Shown here piece by piece: positions 11,000 to 23,818 of a DNA stretch of 64,000 bases. Positions within the stretch are counted from its first letter, which is position 1; each line of letters opens with the position of its first letter. Location: NCBI RefSeq assembly GCF_037392515.1, contig NC_090280.1, forward strand, positions 23,255,118-23,319,117, given 5' to 3'. The DNA comes from Haliotis asinina (taxonomy: Eukaryota; Mollusca; Gastropoda; Lepetellida; Haliotidae). Both the position numbers and the translations under genes were made by a program. Below the pieces are notes generated by a model, which ran no database searches, had not been told where the DNA came from, and saw nothing but the letters and a program-made list of their open reading frames with translations.

Positions 11000-11330
11000 C
11001 GTGAGAGATGCTCCTAAAAATATATCTATTTCCGTGATTCAACGCTATTTTTCAGCGAAAATTTGCAAGTTTTTTTATGGTATTTGTAGATTTTTTAAAA
11101 CGTTTGATCTAGTTAAAAGGACGGTTTTGAGAAGGACAAGGGCTTTTCCAAAAATGTTTAATGGAGTACAAGCTGGAGAACATTCATGTGTTAAACCGTG
11201 AGTGGACGACAGGGTTGTGTCCTTAGCCCATATCTATTCCGTATCTTTATCAATGCATTAGCACATGAATTGAATCCACATGTAAACCTACTATTAAGTT
11301 TCATCAAGGGATGATTGAGCTGTGTAAAGT
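11000..11330 (+). mobile_element. LINE reverse transcriptase fragment (plus strand)
   Basis: Readable RT blocks in shifting frames: FFKTFDLV near 11100 and R-Q-G-C-V-L-S-P followed by YLFRIFINALAHEL near 11215-11265. The orientation is opposite to the LINE at 9.2-10.2 kb, so it is a separate insertion. Confidence 0.6.
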
Positions 11331-11449
11331 ATGGTCTGCATTACTGTTTATCTAAAATTGATTAACACGTCGCTGTTTCGTGAGAATGTAGATTGTGGAA
11401 ACGCCCATGTGGTGATGTGTAGAGTATTAACTGAACAACTGCATTACCT

Positions 11450-12430
11450 GTATACTTTTGAATGTTATGGTAACCGATGTAGTGTATGACAAATCTACAT
11501 GTGATGTTTATGTTCTTTGTGAGCTTATTGCTTTGTGAAGATATTGTAATAATTGTAAACCATTCAATTATTGCCTGATTGTGTATCATATCATTCAGCT
11601 GCTGTGTATTATAAACTGGTCGTTTATGTAGTGTTGGTTGTGGGTTGGTATAGTCAGTCCTCTTGCGAGCAGATTCCCTAACTCTCGTGTTTCAATATTA
11701 AGGATATTACACAGATTTATGCCAATTCTTCAAGATACTTGACCACTAAAATTATTCATATTCAATGCATGGGTCTGAGGTTTGCGGTGTTAGATAGCGT
11801 AACAAATATACAAACCATTCACATCTTTGTACGTATATGCTTTCTTGGAGACGTCGACACCAACCGGCATAGTATTGGGTAAATGTGGCAGAAATCCATT
11901 ATATATTTTTACGTTTAAATGTGCCATGCAATATTGAGTTAGATTATTATGTATGTCTAATGTAAGATAACCAAAGGAATGTTTTAGAATGTTTTAAAAT
12001 AATGGCAAAAAAACTATTGGATGTAAAGGCCGAATTTGTTGTTTCGTCTTGGATTCGACTATTATGGGATTCACAAACCGTGAGTAAAGAATCCTTCATG
12101 GCGGGACACATGGCAGGATTAAAATGTTCGGATGAACAGGACTGACACTTCTCTCTCTTCAACAGTTCTAAAACTAGAAATTATGCCTCCTAAAAGGTGC
12201 CTTTGGAATTATGCCTCAAACGATTAACAACTGCAAAAATCCGCGTGGCCATGGCATAGTTTCGTTGCAGTTCCCATGGTCTCAAAATAGCAACAGGAAG
12301 ATACAAATAAGAGTAAATGCATTATTTCGGAAAACAAGGATATGACTCATTTGACTGGGAATATTGTCAACTGAAAGGATAGAGCGACGCAGGAATCGCA
12401 AAGCAGTCAGCATCAGTCCATCAAGCCTGT
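11450..12430. other. No gene recognised
   Basis: AT-rich sequence with short chance frames only. The last 100 bp precede the leader exon of the truncated Ig fragment and may hold its old promoter, but no motif can be assigned. Confidence 0.5.
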
Positions 12431-12434
12431 GACC

Positions 12435-12773
12435 ATGTTTCTGTTATACGTTGTTACCGGAGGGCTATATGTGGGTGGTAAGTATCTTGTAGTTGGCATT
12501 TTACGTTATGTCCTTTCAATTCGTAACATTCTATCAATTGTAAACCGCACATGACATTTTGATGATGAGCATATTGCTTTGCATACAGGTTTTGTCTACA
12601 TGACAGCTGGATACGAACACACTGTTGCGCGCGTGGGCGACGATGTCGGTGTAACCATGAGCCCAACGAATGTCAGCTTCCCATATTACGCATGGGTGAA
12701 TGGTTTGGTTGCTGTGAGACTGTTACAGGTCGTGCCCAGAATGCATGTGCTGGACATGTACTGGATGTCCTCT
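12435..12773 (+). pseudogene. Truncated Ig receptor fragment: leader exon and half Ig1 fused to the end of Ig2
   Basis: The leader exon 12435-12477 (MFLLYVVTGGLYVG, phase 1, GTAAGT donor) is followed by an Ig1 exon from 12589 (AG at 12587-12588). The Ig1 text (VARVGDDVGVTMSPTNVSF, YYAWVNG) parallels the minus-strand gene's Ig1. At about 12745-12755 it jumps into the last 30 nt of Ig2 and its GTGAGTAAGAACC donor, which match 6759-6790 inverted. The rest of Ig1, an intron and most of Ig2 are gone, and the fused exon leaves the frame out of phase. It is a non-functional product of recombination between members of this family. Confidence 0.75.
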
Positions 12774-13274
12774 GTGAGTAAGAACCTACCTTCTTTCGAT
12801 ATAGTTGAGTTGAGCTGCAATTTACGCTACATCGGCGTTATTGCAGCCATATAGGAACCTCCTGGATGTAATATGTGCAACTGTGCGACAGTTTTGTAAG
12901 AACTGTTTCTGGTTTTGTTTGAAAAACAACATTTCTCTCCTAAAAATCAAAGCCTTTTTGTTGGAATAAATCTATAATCTTAATAGTCTTGTCAAAGTTT
13001 CAACTACATAGAACTTTTAGTTTTAGAAGCCAAGTCTGAATACATGCATGATCACTAGTCACTAAAAATAGTTCCATGTCGCTGTAGCTCACGTGGACAT
13101 GTTTTACAAATTTTAAAGGAGGTGAGTGAGCGAGTTACGGGAGCTTTTAGCGGTGTTCCATATCAGTTGCCCATATAATATTTCTTAGCAATAAATACGA
13201 AGGATCATTCACTCACACTAATGATGACGGTATATGACGTCATAATAACAAGTACTTCCCTAGATTTATATTCC

Positions 13275-13417
13275 TCGGGTGAAGGTGGTGTACCCTGGTG
13301 GATAAAGCGTTCGCTCTTGGCGCCAAAGATCTGGGTTCCGTTTTCCACACAGCCACATCGTGTGAAGGCCATTTCTGGTGCTCCCCGTCGTGATTCTGAT
13401 GGAATATTGCTAAGGGT
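13275..13417 (+). repeat. SINE copy, split by the LTR element
   Basis: GGTGTACCCTGGTGGATAAAG…ATTGCTAAGGG, resuming after 18875 with GGCGTAAAACCCAGCTAACTCACTC. The uninterrupted counterpart is 37687-37850 in unit B, so the LTR element inserted after the duplication. Confidence 0.8.
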
Positions 13418-13454
13418 TGTAAGGTCTTCAGGCCCACATAACACAACACAGATA

Positions 13455-14736
13455 CGAGGGGCTGTCAATAAGTTTTGAGCCTTGAGCATTTTTCATACCT
13501 AGGTGTCACAACCTATGGTACGACATTGAACCTTGGGGTGTAGCTGATGTGATATATAAGTTTTGGTATCCTACTCTCAGAAGTTATTGAACAGCTCACA
13601 TTGACAGAAAGAGACCCCCCTCACGGCAGTGAAAATGATTAAAATTGAGTATAGAGCAGTAATTATGATTTTAGTTCTTGAAGGAAACTCGGCGAAGAAC
13701 AGTGAAGAAAGGCTTTCAGCAGTTTATGGGAAGTCTTCTCCTTCATCTGCTACCATCAAACGATGGGTCAATGAATTTAAGCATAGTATAGAGAGTCTTG
13801 AAGATGACTCCCGTCCAGATCGCCCAACAACAAGCAGTAGTCAGGAAAACATTGTCAGAGTGCATAGACTTGTGCTGGAAAATCGTCGAATCACACTCCA
13901 CGAGTTAGAGGAGACCACAGGCATTTCACACGGATCCATCGAGACAATTCTTCATGAACATCTCGTCATGTCTAAGGTGTGCGCAAGATGGGTGCCAAGA
14001 ATGCTTATAGATGAAATGAAGCAAACAAGGGTCACCATGAGCAACTCCATGCTAACCAGATACGACAAGAATCCAGAAGATTTTCACTTTAGGCTAGTAA
14101 CCTGTGATGAAACCTGGATCCACCACTATGATCCTGAGAGCAAACAAGAATCCATGGAATGGAAACATGTCACTTATCCCAGGAGCAAACAGTTCAAAGA
14201 TCAGTGCAGAAGGTAATGGCGACAGTCTTCTGGGATAGCAAAGGCGTCACCCACATAGATTACTTACCAAAAGGAAGAACAATGAATGGGGAATATTACG
14301 CTAACTTGTTGAGGCAAGTGCAACAGTCAATCAAGGAGAAGCGCCGGGGCAAGATCAGACGTGGTATTCTTCTACATCAAGACAATGCGCCAGTACACAC
14401 CTCTCGCGTTGCAACTGCTGCTGTCCAGGAATGCGGGTACGAAATCTTGCTGCATCCCCGCTACTCTCCAGACCTGGCACCAAGTGATTACCATCTGTTC
14501 CCAGATCTCAAGAAACACTTGCGTGGTCATAGATTTCAGGATGATAATGAGCTTATTGCTGCTACTGAGGCTTGGTTTGAGGACCAAAATGGCGCCTTCT
14601 ACAGAGATGGCATCAGCGCCTGGCAGAAAAGATGGAACAAGTGTCTTGGCTCACAAGGGGACTATGCTGAAAAATAAATGTGGTTCATACCAATATTTTG
14701 TGTTTTTCTATGCAAGGCTGAAAACTTATTGACACA
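13455..14736 (+). mobile_element. Mariner-family DNA transposon inserted in the left LTR
   Basis: The left end CGAGGGGCTGTCAATAAG follows TA. The right end (GGCTGAAAACTTATTGACA at 14716-14734) is its inverted match over about 18 bp but lacks the outermost 8 or so bases, and a few flanking bases are also missing compared with the intact LTR at 18681. A small terminal deletion is likely, so it could no longer be excised normally. Confidence 0.87.
13635..14677 (+). pseudogene. Mariner transposase, one frameshift
   Basis: The N-terminal helix-turn-helix half (ATG at 13635) reads to about 14205 and the C-terminal half continues one frame over to the stop at 14677. Together they are about the 345 residues usual for mariner. 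Catalytic acids: D in VTCDETW, D in HQDNAPVH and D in LAPSDYHLF, the last two separated by 34 residues (D34D). YSPDLAPSDYHLF is the mariner signature. The single frame change lies near 14170-14205, just before ATVFWDSKG. Otherwise it is well preserved, which suggests a fairly recent insertion. Confidence 0.87.
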
Positions 14737-16105
14737 AGACGTTTACTGGACGAAGACAAAGACAAGACTGACAACAATCGAAAAACGATCTCGCATCACA
14801 GTTTATGAGTCCACGTGCAGGTGCACGCTGCTGTTGATCAATGTTGCGTTTGGGCGATGCTGTCCAATTACCGGGAACAACCTCACATCCCTCCCCTCTC
14901 AAGAAAGGTCTGGCACAACCTGATCAACACTTACGACGACTGTTTTTCTCGATGAACGATTAGATGACTTGACTTGGATATAACAAATCCTGACTTGTTT
15001 CTTGAACTTGTGTCCTCCTAAGATTTTGACTGCAACACGATCACCAACAACGAACTTCCTTGACACTGTTTTCGTTGTCTGCTCTCGACGATGTAATTTA
15101 GCTGACGTATGGGATTCGACACACATATTCCACACATCTACACAGCTGTCCATCTCCTCCCCCACAGAGGAAACATCGTATGACACCAACTGATGAATCA
15201 AACTATTACGACCAAACATAACAAAATAGAGAGCAAAACCCGTTGTGCGATTTAACACCGAATTATGTGCTAACACAATATCAGGTAAAACTCTGTCCCA
15301 CGTTTTGTCACACTCTGATCTTTTTACTAAAGACGTTTTTAATGTTCTGTGAGCTCTTTCTACTGGATTAGCTTGTGGTCTAGTAACTGGAGTGTAACTG
15401 CACCTGATTCCCCACCTATAAGTAAATACAGAAAACTCTTCTGATGTAAAAACAGAACCATTATCCATATGTAAAACACAGGGCGGACCAAATATGGAAA
15501 ACAGACGTTCAAGCACTGTTGTTGCACTAGATGTCGTCGCCATACGAACCGAAAAGGCGAAAAACATCCTACTCAAATCATCTAAATATGTAAACATACA
15601 CAAATAACCACAAGACGAACGTGGAAGTGGACCAACAAAATCACAATGAAGAACCTCCCAAGGACGCAAAGCAGTAACAGTAACACCTAACGGAGACCTT
15701 GGTATACCATGTGGACCCTCTATACACACAGTACATTTCTCCACAATTTCAGCTACCTCAGGTTGAGTAATTGAAAAATCAACTTTTTGTGCTAATTGCC
15801 ATGTTCTTTTTACACCAAAGTGACCCAGTTTATGAGCCTTCAAAATAATATCCCGTCGTCTTCCCTGACCTCTAGTCACAGCTAATACTGGCAATTGATT
15901 GATGTCTTCAACAGACATACGACTGAAAACATCACTTGGAATGTTTTCATTCCCTGGAATGTGATCAGTGTCAAATGAGTACTCAGAAAGTTCTAAATTC
16001 CATCTGACTAATTTCTCTGATTTTGATGTCAAAATGTATGTCAGAGGTTTGTGATCTGTTCTCAAACGAAAAGTCTTCCCAAATACATAAGGTCGAAATT
16101 TTCTG

Positions 16106-16372
16106 TACAGGAATGAGTGAGTGAGTGAGTGAGTTTAGTTTTACGCCGCTCTCAGCAATATTCCAGCTATATGGCGGTGGTCTGTAAATAATCGAGTCTG
16201 GACCAGACAATCCAGTGATCAACAAAATGAGCATCGGTCTGCGCAATTGGGAACCGATGACATGTGTCAACCAAGTCAGCGAGCCTGACCACCCGATCCC
16301 GTTAGTCGCCTCTTACGACAAGCTGGTTGCTGAGGGCCTATTCTACCCCGGGACCTTCACGGATTGTACAGG
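16106..16372 (+). repeat. Full-length dispersed repeat nested in the LTR element
   Basis: It runs from GTGAGTGAGTGAGTTTAG through GCAATATTCCAGC, GAGTCTGGACCAGACA and CGTTAGTCGCCTCTTACG to CCCCGGGACCTTCACGG. It is the most complete copy in the window, and it interrupts the element between its reverse transcriptase and RNase H parts. Confidence 0.85.
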
Positions 16373-18989
16373 AATGAACTAACACATCATCCAAATGCAC
16401 CAAAACGTGATCACGAGTTAAACCACCTAGTACTACATGCATCATACGTTGAAAAGGCTAATGGCGCAGCCTTTAACCCGAAACACATTCGTGTGAACTG
16501 GTAAACACCCGAGCTTGTCTGAAATGCAGTGAAAGGACGAGATTGCTCAGCAAGATTTATCTGATTGTAAGCAGCATTCATGTCAAGTGAGCTAAAGTAT
16601 TTGGAATTCTGAAGTCTCACAAGGGCTTCATTTGGAGACATTAATGGAAAATGTTCATCTTTTGTCTGCTTGTTTATAGCACGTAGATCAAGACAAAATC
16701 TCAGTGATGAATCAGATTTGCGTACCAGAACTATTGGTGATAACACAGCAGAGGTACTTGGTTCAACGATGTCCTGTTCAATCATAGAGTGTGTCTGTTT
16801 GTCGACAATGTCATCGATATGAGGACTGAAATGACGTCGACCATGTCGCACTTGACTGAGATCAGCATCATCCTTAAGATTCAGTTCATAGGTAAAGTCT
16901 TTCACAAAACCTAATCCACGAAAGATGCTTTTCTCATATTGCTTCAACAAACTGTATAATTGTCACTTGTGTTCACTGTCAATGGGACCTATATTCCAAT
17001 TTGTGGAACCAGATTCCAAAGACACACAGATTCATTCACAGATTGATTTCCGACAATGTTAGACGCCTGTCCTACTGTCGGACACCTATAAACCCGTTTG
17101 CTGACAACATCGGGATTCATGACAGTCACATAAGCACCATTAGTTCCCGAAACAGATCTACCAACTATCAACCTAGTCCTAGATTCAAACTCAGAATGTT
17201 TTTCTAGCATCACATTTTCGGCCACACTATGAGACTGACCAATAGCTACTCTCAAGATTATTTGACTTCTTGTTGGAATAGTAGTACTTTCAGCAATATG
17301 AACTGTGTGTACACTGCCATCAGTAACTAAATTTCTAAATTCCGCCGACTTTTCCTTTGGCTTTATGACTACTTCCTCGAACCTACACATAAAGTCCCAT
17401 CCTAGCAACAAATGGTCATCACGAACATCCAACACATGGAATCTACAATCACGGACTTCACCACTGATGTTTGTAGTTGTATCGAACACACCGATAACAC
17501 ACAAAGAACCCGACAGATCAGTTAATTTAGATTTTGTCTCTTCAAGACAAACACCATTTGGAAAAGCTCTCTTAAGCAAAGACACACTTATACACGAGAC
17601 GCTAGCTCCACTATGACTGCAGTGAAAGACTCGCTACCAAGACGGATTTGTGTGGTTGGTGAGTTTTGAGAAATTGGAGGAAAGTTACTGTTGGTGTCTG
17701 ACGAAACACAACGCACATGGGATTTATCTGGACATTTGGATGCAATATGCCGATATTTCCGACAGTTCCTGAACTTTGACATATCACTTGACTCTGCATC
17801 ACGACCATCAGCAGCTGACTTTGAAGAACAAAACTTGCCACGAATATTTGATGAACCTATATCTCGTTTCTTCTTGTAACACTGTCTCTTTATGACCTTG
17901 CAATAATTACACTTGATAAGAAACACAGACTTATCACTGTCCTCACACAGAACCAACAAAACGTCTTGCCATCTCTACAAGAGCATCACATTTTGGAGAT
18001 TTAGATTGTTGACAAATGGCAATGTTCAGTTGTTCTCTTAATTTCTTACTTGACAAACCATCAAAACATTTTTTAGCACAAAGTTCATTTTTGTTAGCTT
18101 TTGCGAATGAGGGATATGTTTCATCAACCTTGACCTGAAGACGGTGTGCGAAATTATCGATCGATTCATAGGGTTTTTGACACATGTCTCTGAAGTCCCT
18201 AGCAGCAATTTGAGTACGCTCTTGGGTTCTATCAAGTTCTTTAATCAAAGCGGCTTTCAGAGTTGCATAGTCAGTCATCAGAAATAGCGTTGAATACTCG
18301 TGAGCAAAACCCTGCAGGAAGTACTAAAGCTAACCCTCGTAACTTCTTATCAGAGTTCCAGTTTAGGCCCCACGCTTTCACTTCATACACATTTTCAATA
18401 AAGTTCGCAAAAGTTGACCGTTTGGGGGTCAAACATAGGTATTTTGAAATGCTTGATATCGCCAGAATGTTCTTGACTTGTACCACCTTCAGCCATGATG
18501 AAATGAAACATATTCTTGCTTAAATGTTCAATGTCAATCACACAGAAGAAACAGTTCAACCACAAGGTCAAAATGGCAAAATGGAACAAACTCACGTTAC
18601 AGTTCGACGAAGAGCACATTCCTTGTAATTCTCCATAAAGTTGCAATTCGTAAGTTCTTCTCGGCCACCGTTGCCACCATTGTAAGGTCTTCAGGCCCAC
18701 ATAACACAACACAGATATAACATAAGATGTTTACTGGAAGAAGACAAAGACAAGACGGACAACAATCGAAAAACGATCTCGCATCACAGTTTATGAGTCC
18801 ACGTGTAGGCGCCCGTTACTGTTGATCATTGTTGCGTTTGGGCGATGCTGTCCAGTTACCGGGAACAACCTCACATCGTGGCGTAAAACCCAGCTAACTC
18901 ACTCATATTCCCCAGACTGGGTATTTTGGAGATTACCATTAAGCAGAATTACCATTTTGTACATCTGGGTATTCGCGTGTATACGTCAC

Positions 18990-19140
18990 AGACACAAACA
19001 GCACATATATATCTCGATACTCATACATATACGTCACTGATATGATCTGTACATACACCTCGGTATTCACACATATACATCTCTAAACAATCTGTACATA
19101 CACCTCGGTATTCACAGTCAGTATTCACGGGATCTTTATA
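18990..19140 (+). repeat. 91-bp minisatellite, short allele in unit A
   Basis: One to two imperfect units of GATCTGTA…ACACCTCGGTATTCACACATATACATC. The same site in unit B has expanded (37960-38430). Confidence 0.75.
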
Positions 19141-21550
19141 TCAAACGTTAGACGCCACGACTTATCAAAAACAGCTACTTGCACAATTTCACGCCAAAAT
19201 CATGGATCACCCGAGACAGCGAAACGTAAATTCGTTAATTAATTTCAGTCAAGGCCATCTATGGCCGACAAGTCGGTACGATTTTGGAAATGATATATAT
19301 GATGTTGCAAAAGGTTTTTAGACCCGTGGAATGCTGCTGGCGATCGATTCTAACCCTACACAGGTGCTGTCAACGTGGCTTGTATTAATAAACGACTTTG
19401 AAAGGTGAATTTTGGCTGTCTTGGGAGATCCAAGACCACTATACAATAATTGCTCATATTGTGACCAGTCATCTACCTCCAGTTGCTGGAGATCTATAAC
19501 CCATTCCTATGTTCTAATGTCCTACTTGGTATACAATTTTCAGCTACATGATAGTTTTTAATGCCTTACCATGATATACTAGTTGTGTTCTTGCCGTTTG
19601 GTGACAGTTTTTAATGAAATAAATTTATATAGCATTAACTGTTTTAGTCACGAGATGGTTGAAATATTGCCAAAGTGGCTTTAAAACTTTAACTCACTCT
19701 ATCACTATAATCACTCTATCACTTTCTTCTGACTTCCAGCACATTCTGACTACAGGTACTTTTGACCTGAGATAACAGTCACTTCTGTCATCACAACGTT
19801 TACTTTTACCAACGCGTTTAGTAGACGGGTGCTTCGGACATAACATAACTGATACACAAATGTATTGATCTTCACCTGTAGCATGATGTACATTTTAAAA
19901 ACATGCCCAATGTGGACCATAAAGACGGCAGTGGGTTCAACATTTTGCAAACCGATTAATGAAGTCCACACTCAGTTTTAGGTTCTTGTATCTCTACAGT
20001 CCATGTGTCTGTAATAGTGTCTCCCGTCCTTCTGTGCTGTGGCAACATTCATCCTAATCCTGGGCAGAATTATTCAGAACCTTTGAAATAATACATATTG
20101 GAAGACAAACTTTATTTCCCTGTCACAGAATTTTGACTTCTGACTTTAAATGTCTTACAGAAGCAAGGCTGCACGCAGACATCCGCAGTGTTGATGTAGC
20201 AATACCTGGACACCACCTACCATTCGGGAAATATAAGCAAACTCGCGGTGGTGATTTGGCGATCTAATAGTATGTCAGCAGGGTTTACTCCTTCTGTGAC
20301 CACCTTTTTTATATACGCTGTGGCAGTGTTATAACAACATATCAACATATCTGGAAACACCAGTTCATGAGAGACGCAATCAAGGTATTGCGGAACAGAA
20401 TTTCTTCCATGGTGGAGAAAATCCTTCAGAGTTAGGAAATTTACTGTTTACGTCTCAATACCTCTTCCTTGATGGACACAGCTTGCCGTAGTTCTGCAGA
20501 TGAAGGATGGTTCTTATTTAAGTCATTCATCCATAGTCGCTCGGCAGTCTTTGACACAGCATCTCCAGTAGTCTACTATTCTTTCTGTTCTTAATCCTAA
20601 ACTTACAGCTGTCATATATCAGATTGTGTCCACCACGTGCGTAGCTACAATAATATAGAAGCTCACTGATATGCTGTATTTTTTAAATGTGCCAAAAGAG
20701 GTGAGACTCTAACAAATAATTGTCTGTCCAGAATAAAAATCCCCGGGCTTACAATTGATTGTTACTAAAAAGGCTGTACAAGCCTTCAATACTATCTAAA
20801 AATGAAGTTTTGTAACCTATCGGGCTAACACCAAAAAGAAATGCCTTACAACACGTCTGTCCACCTTGTGGATTTATGACGTACTGGACGCCTAGTTGGG
20901 CATTAGCCATGATGGTGAATGATGAACTGGGGGATCGTTTTATCATTCATATTCATGGCTGTGACATTTGTTAGTGTTCACAGAGAGAAAAGAGAGAAAA
21001 TTTGTATTTATGTGTCACGTGTTTTGAATACATAAAATATACATACATAATTTAAAACACTGACAAAATATAACATCCGGCCATATGGCCTACGAGACAC
21101 AAGACACTACAGAACGTATAGTGCTTGAAGTGAATAATCTATCACAGTATATAAGCACCATTAATGAAAGAAAACGTTATAGTGAATAATGTATCGCCAG
21201 TCCCATGTTCACCATTAAAGTGTTATATGTGTAGGTACAGGACTACAATATGCGTTTACGTCTATTAAACATTTCCGTAACCATTGCAGCTAGAGGTTTA
21301 ATTATCTTAGCATTACTAAGTATGAATGCGGCGTGGTCGGTAGGTGACAGGAGAGGGAAAAAGGATTAGTGTTTAGTACATATTCCTATAAGTCATATCG
21401 TAAGTCCGAATATAACGGACATTTGTTCTGAAATGTGCTCACCAATTTAGTGAGACTTGTGGTCACGGTGTCTCCAGACATACCTTGAAACAGACTATGT
21501 AACTAATCCCCCTGTTGTTCTACGGGTGACTGCATTTTGTTGTTTTAAGA
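19140..21550. other. Unit A upstream region, no gene recognised
   Basis: It is collinear with 38440-40840 in unit B. It contains a short antisense frame (20749-20910) shared by both units and otherwise looks like old repeat-rich intergenic DNA. Confidence 0.5.
20749..20910 (-). other. Short open frame shared by both duplication units (A copy)
   Basis: 53 codons from ATG: MANAQLGVQYVI…, GGQTCCK, FGVSPIGYKTSFLDSIEGL. The B counterpart is at 40008-40208. About six of the roughly 45 comparable residues differ, with no obvious excess of silent changes, and no domain is recognised. It may be a piece of an old retroelement. Confidence 0.2.
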
Positions 21551-21559
21551 AAATTGGGC

Positions 21560-22190
21560 ATAGTGGGGATACACCGTCAAAAGTATCGGTGTCAGGCATA
21601 TGCCAGATCATATCTACCTGATGCAATACAACTGTGGAATTCCCTAAGTTCTGAAATTCAATTACTAGCATTTATACTTTATCCCGATTAAAATGCTCGA
21701 TATTAAAACCAAATAACTCCCCATGTTTGACCTAAACTGGGGAGTAAGAAGCTTCCGTTGTAGTGATTTGAATGCTGATTGGTTTGATAGACACATCGTC
21801 GACAGTACCTCGTGCTCATGTTGTCATCCAGTCAAAATGTTGTGCATTATTTCTTCACATGCAATAAATACACGGAGATAAGACGAAAATCGTATTATTA
21901 ATTAAAGACGTTTAATTAAAGACTTGGCACTATGGAGATGTGCATCCCTCACAAGCACCAATGTACATGTGTATGCCATGTGTATGAACCAAGAGAATCA
22001 AAATACTTGCCAACTCATTAAGATATTACACTGTTGTATGGTTTCTTCATGTACTGTATCGTTATAACCATGCGTTGTAAACTCAACCATCTGTATACAA
22101 TGCTTTGTATACATGTGTAAATGTATGTACATTTTGTATATGTATGTTATACGGGCCTGTGGCCTATAGACGATAAAAAAACTTGACTTG
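21560..22190 (+). mobile_element. LINE 3'-end remnant (unit A)
   Basis: It carries the C-terminal LINE-type block around SFLPDAI.LWN and a later QYFFTYNKYTELR-like segment, best read in the unit B copy, then a 3' end GGGCCTGTGGCC…ATAAAAAAACTTGACTTGAAA. The frames are broken. Confidence 0.5.
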
Positions 22191-23309
22191 AAACTAAAAT
22201 ATTTAATTTTTAATTACCTTAATTGTTTGATCTTTGTTAGACATATCAAAGAGCCCGACCTATTCAGTTACTGTATTCATAAGAAACAACTCCTGTTAAC
22301 TTAGGCCTAAACTCAGCTTACTGTTTATGTCATCACGACGCTAACGCTACACTAGACGCTGTCTTTAACGTCAGTACCGGTTGCGACCTTCGCTCGCTTG
22401 GAGCACTGTTTGGCATCTCCTGGACATAGAATAACTGTTAAGATCCCAGCCCTGGGTATTCTAGGTCATTCATTATGCAATGCTTGTCGTAGTTGTTGAA
22501 GCGTCTCGGCTCGTGGAAGACGTTGTCGGAGCCGTGGATCGAGATAATCCCAAAGGTGATCGATTGAGTTTTAATGTGTGGCCTTAAAAGGCCATGGAAG
22601 CACTGGTTTCTGGTTGGCGAAGAAGTTCATTGTTTTCTGAACTGATTTAGTCGACAGTAATAAATGAATTTCTCTTGACATAGCAAGGCGTAGTCGGTTA
22701 GAACATACATGATGGCGATTCAACATTGGTGCTAACTTTAACCACACCAATTATTTGACCGGCATTCGAAACGCTGAGGAATCAATAACGAACCAAGTTA
22801 GATTGTACCCTTGGTTTGAACGAAGCCTATGCAGGTGGTCCCAGAGTTCCTTTGTCAGAAGTCGACCCAGACATCACCTAGGTGAGTGGTACAATGGGCC
22901 CGGGTCTATCAACCGGCTGGTCATACAAGGTTCTGTGCTATTACGATATGTTACACAAAAGTGATAACGAATGACAACAGGCATTTTTCAGCATTGACCA
23001 AATGATTTGTATCTAGGAATGTCAAAAGCATAATGTCAGTTTTAATATTTGCCAAGACAGCATGGCGCATGGGCAATCGTGATAAAAAAATAATCTTTCA
23101 GTTTTTCTGCTGGAGTATATCATCTGAGTACCTTTCCAATTGGTACCTTTCAGTTTCTAGCATCTTCTTTGTGATACTCTGTGGTAGGCGGGCAGCTCGG
23201 ATGATGAAACGTATACACTGAAACTGGCTTTAAAACTAAAACCTAAAGAAGACACACCATTCACATGACAATGATCCTGATGATAATAAACATGGTTGCC
23301 TGGATGTTC

Positions 23310-23475
23310 AACGTCACACTCAGCAATAGTGCAGCTATATGGCGGTGGTGTATAAATAATCGAGTCTGGACCAGATAAACCAGTGAGCAACAGCATGACC
23401 ATCGATCTACACAATTAGGATTCGATGACGTGTCAGCCAAATCAGCGAGCCTGCCCACCCGATTCCATTAGTAGC
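23310..23475 (+). repeat. Dispersed repeat (GTCTGGACCAGACA family), unit A
   Basis: GCAATAGTGCAGC…GAGTCTGGACCAGATAAACCAGTGAGCAACAGCATGACC. It is present at the same place in unit B (42565-42735), so it predates the duplication. Confidence 0.8.
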
Positions 23476-23753
23476 CTTGATTGCCAGTATATACAAGGAC
23501 ACACAAGGGCGTGCAACAACGAGAACGTATGAGTAATGCAACAGATCCTCCTGTGTTTCTCACTGGTTACAACACGGTGTCTGTATGCAGTTTTCGCTCC
23601 CCATTTCCTCCACATATTAAAACGTTTTAATAGCGCAACGATGACCCTTAATAACACGGAAATACTTCATCACAGTCCTGGCTAACAAATAGTTATATGA
23701 ATCATCTGAAGTGTTCTGTGGTAGTCAACGCACTGGAAGAAAACACACCTATT

Positions 23754-23818
23754 ATGTTTTTTTCATTTTTTTTGTCTGAAAACTGTGATCTTCTTTGGAT
23801 GCACACTGGAATTTGCTG
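23754..23818 (+). pseudogene. Leader exon of copy A with +1 T
   Basis: 65 nt against 64 in copy B. The T-run after ATG has seven T instead of six. The 3' part (…VIFFGCTLEFA then G|GTAAGC) is conserved in the phase-1 frame, but no ATG opens that frame within the exon. Confidence 0.65.

Larger units (their letters stand above)
13418..18875 (-). mobile_element. Fossil Ty3/Gypsy-type LTR retrotransposon
   Basis: The LTRs are 18681-18875 (195 bp) and 13418-14887 (the same LTR enlarged by a mariner). Both have TG…CA-type ends and differ at several percent of positions. The coding strand is minus: a gag-like part at about 17590-18280, a protease region at about 16990-17585, reverse transcriptase at about 16400-16950, and RNase H with integrase at about 14900-16065. 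A purine-rich tract adjoins the left LTR. A dispersed repeat (16106-16372) is nested inside. The element is broken, with several interruptions. Its absence from the matching site in unit B makes it younger than the duplication. A clear target-site duplication was not seen. Confidence 0.88.
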
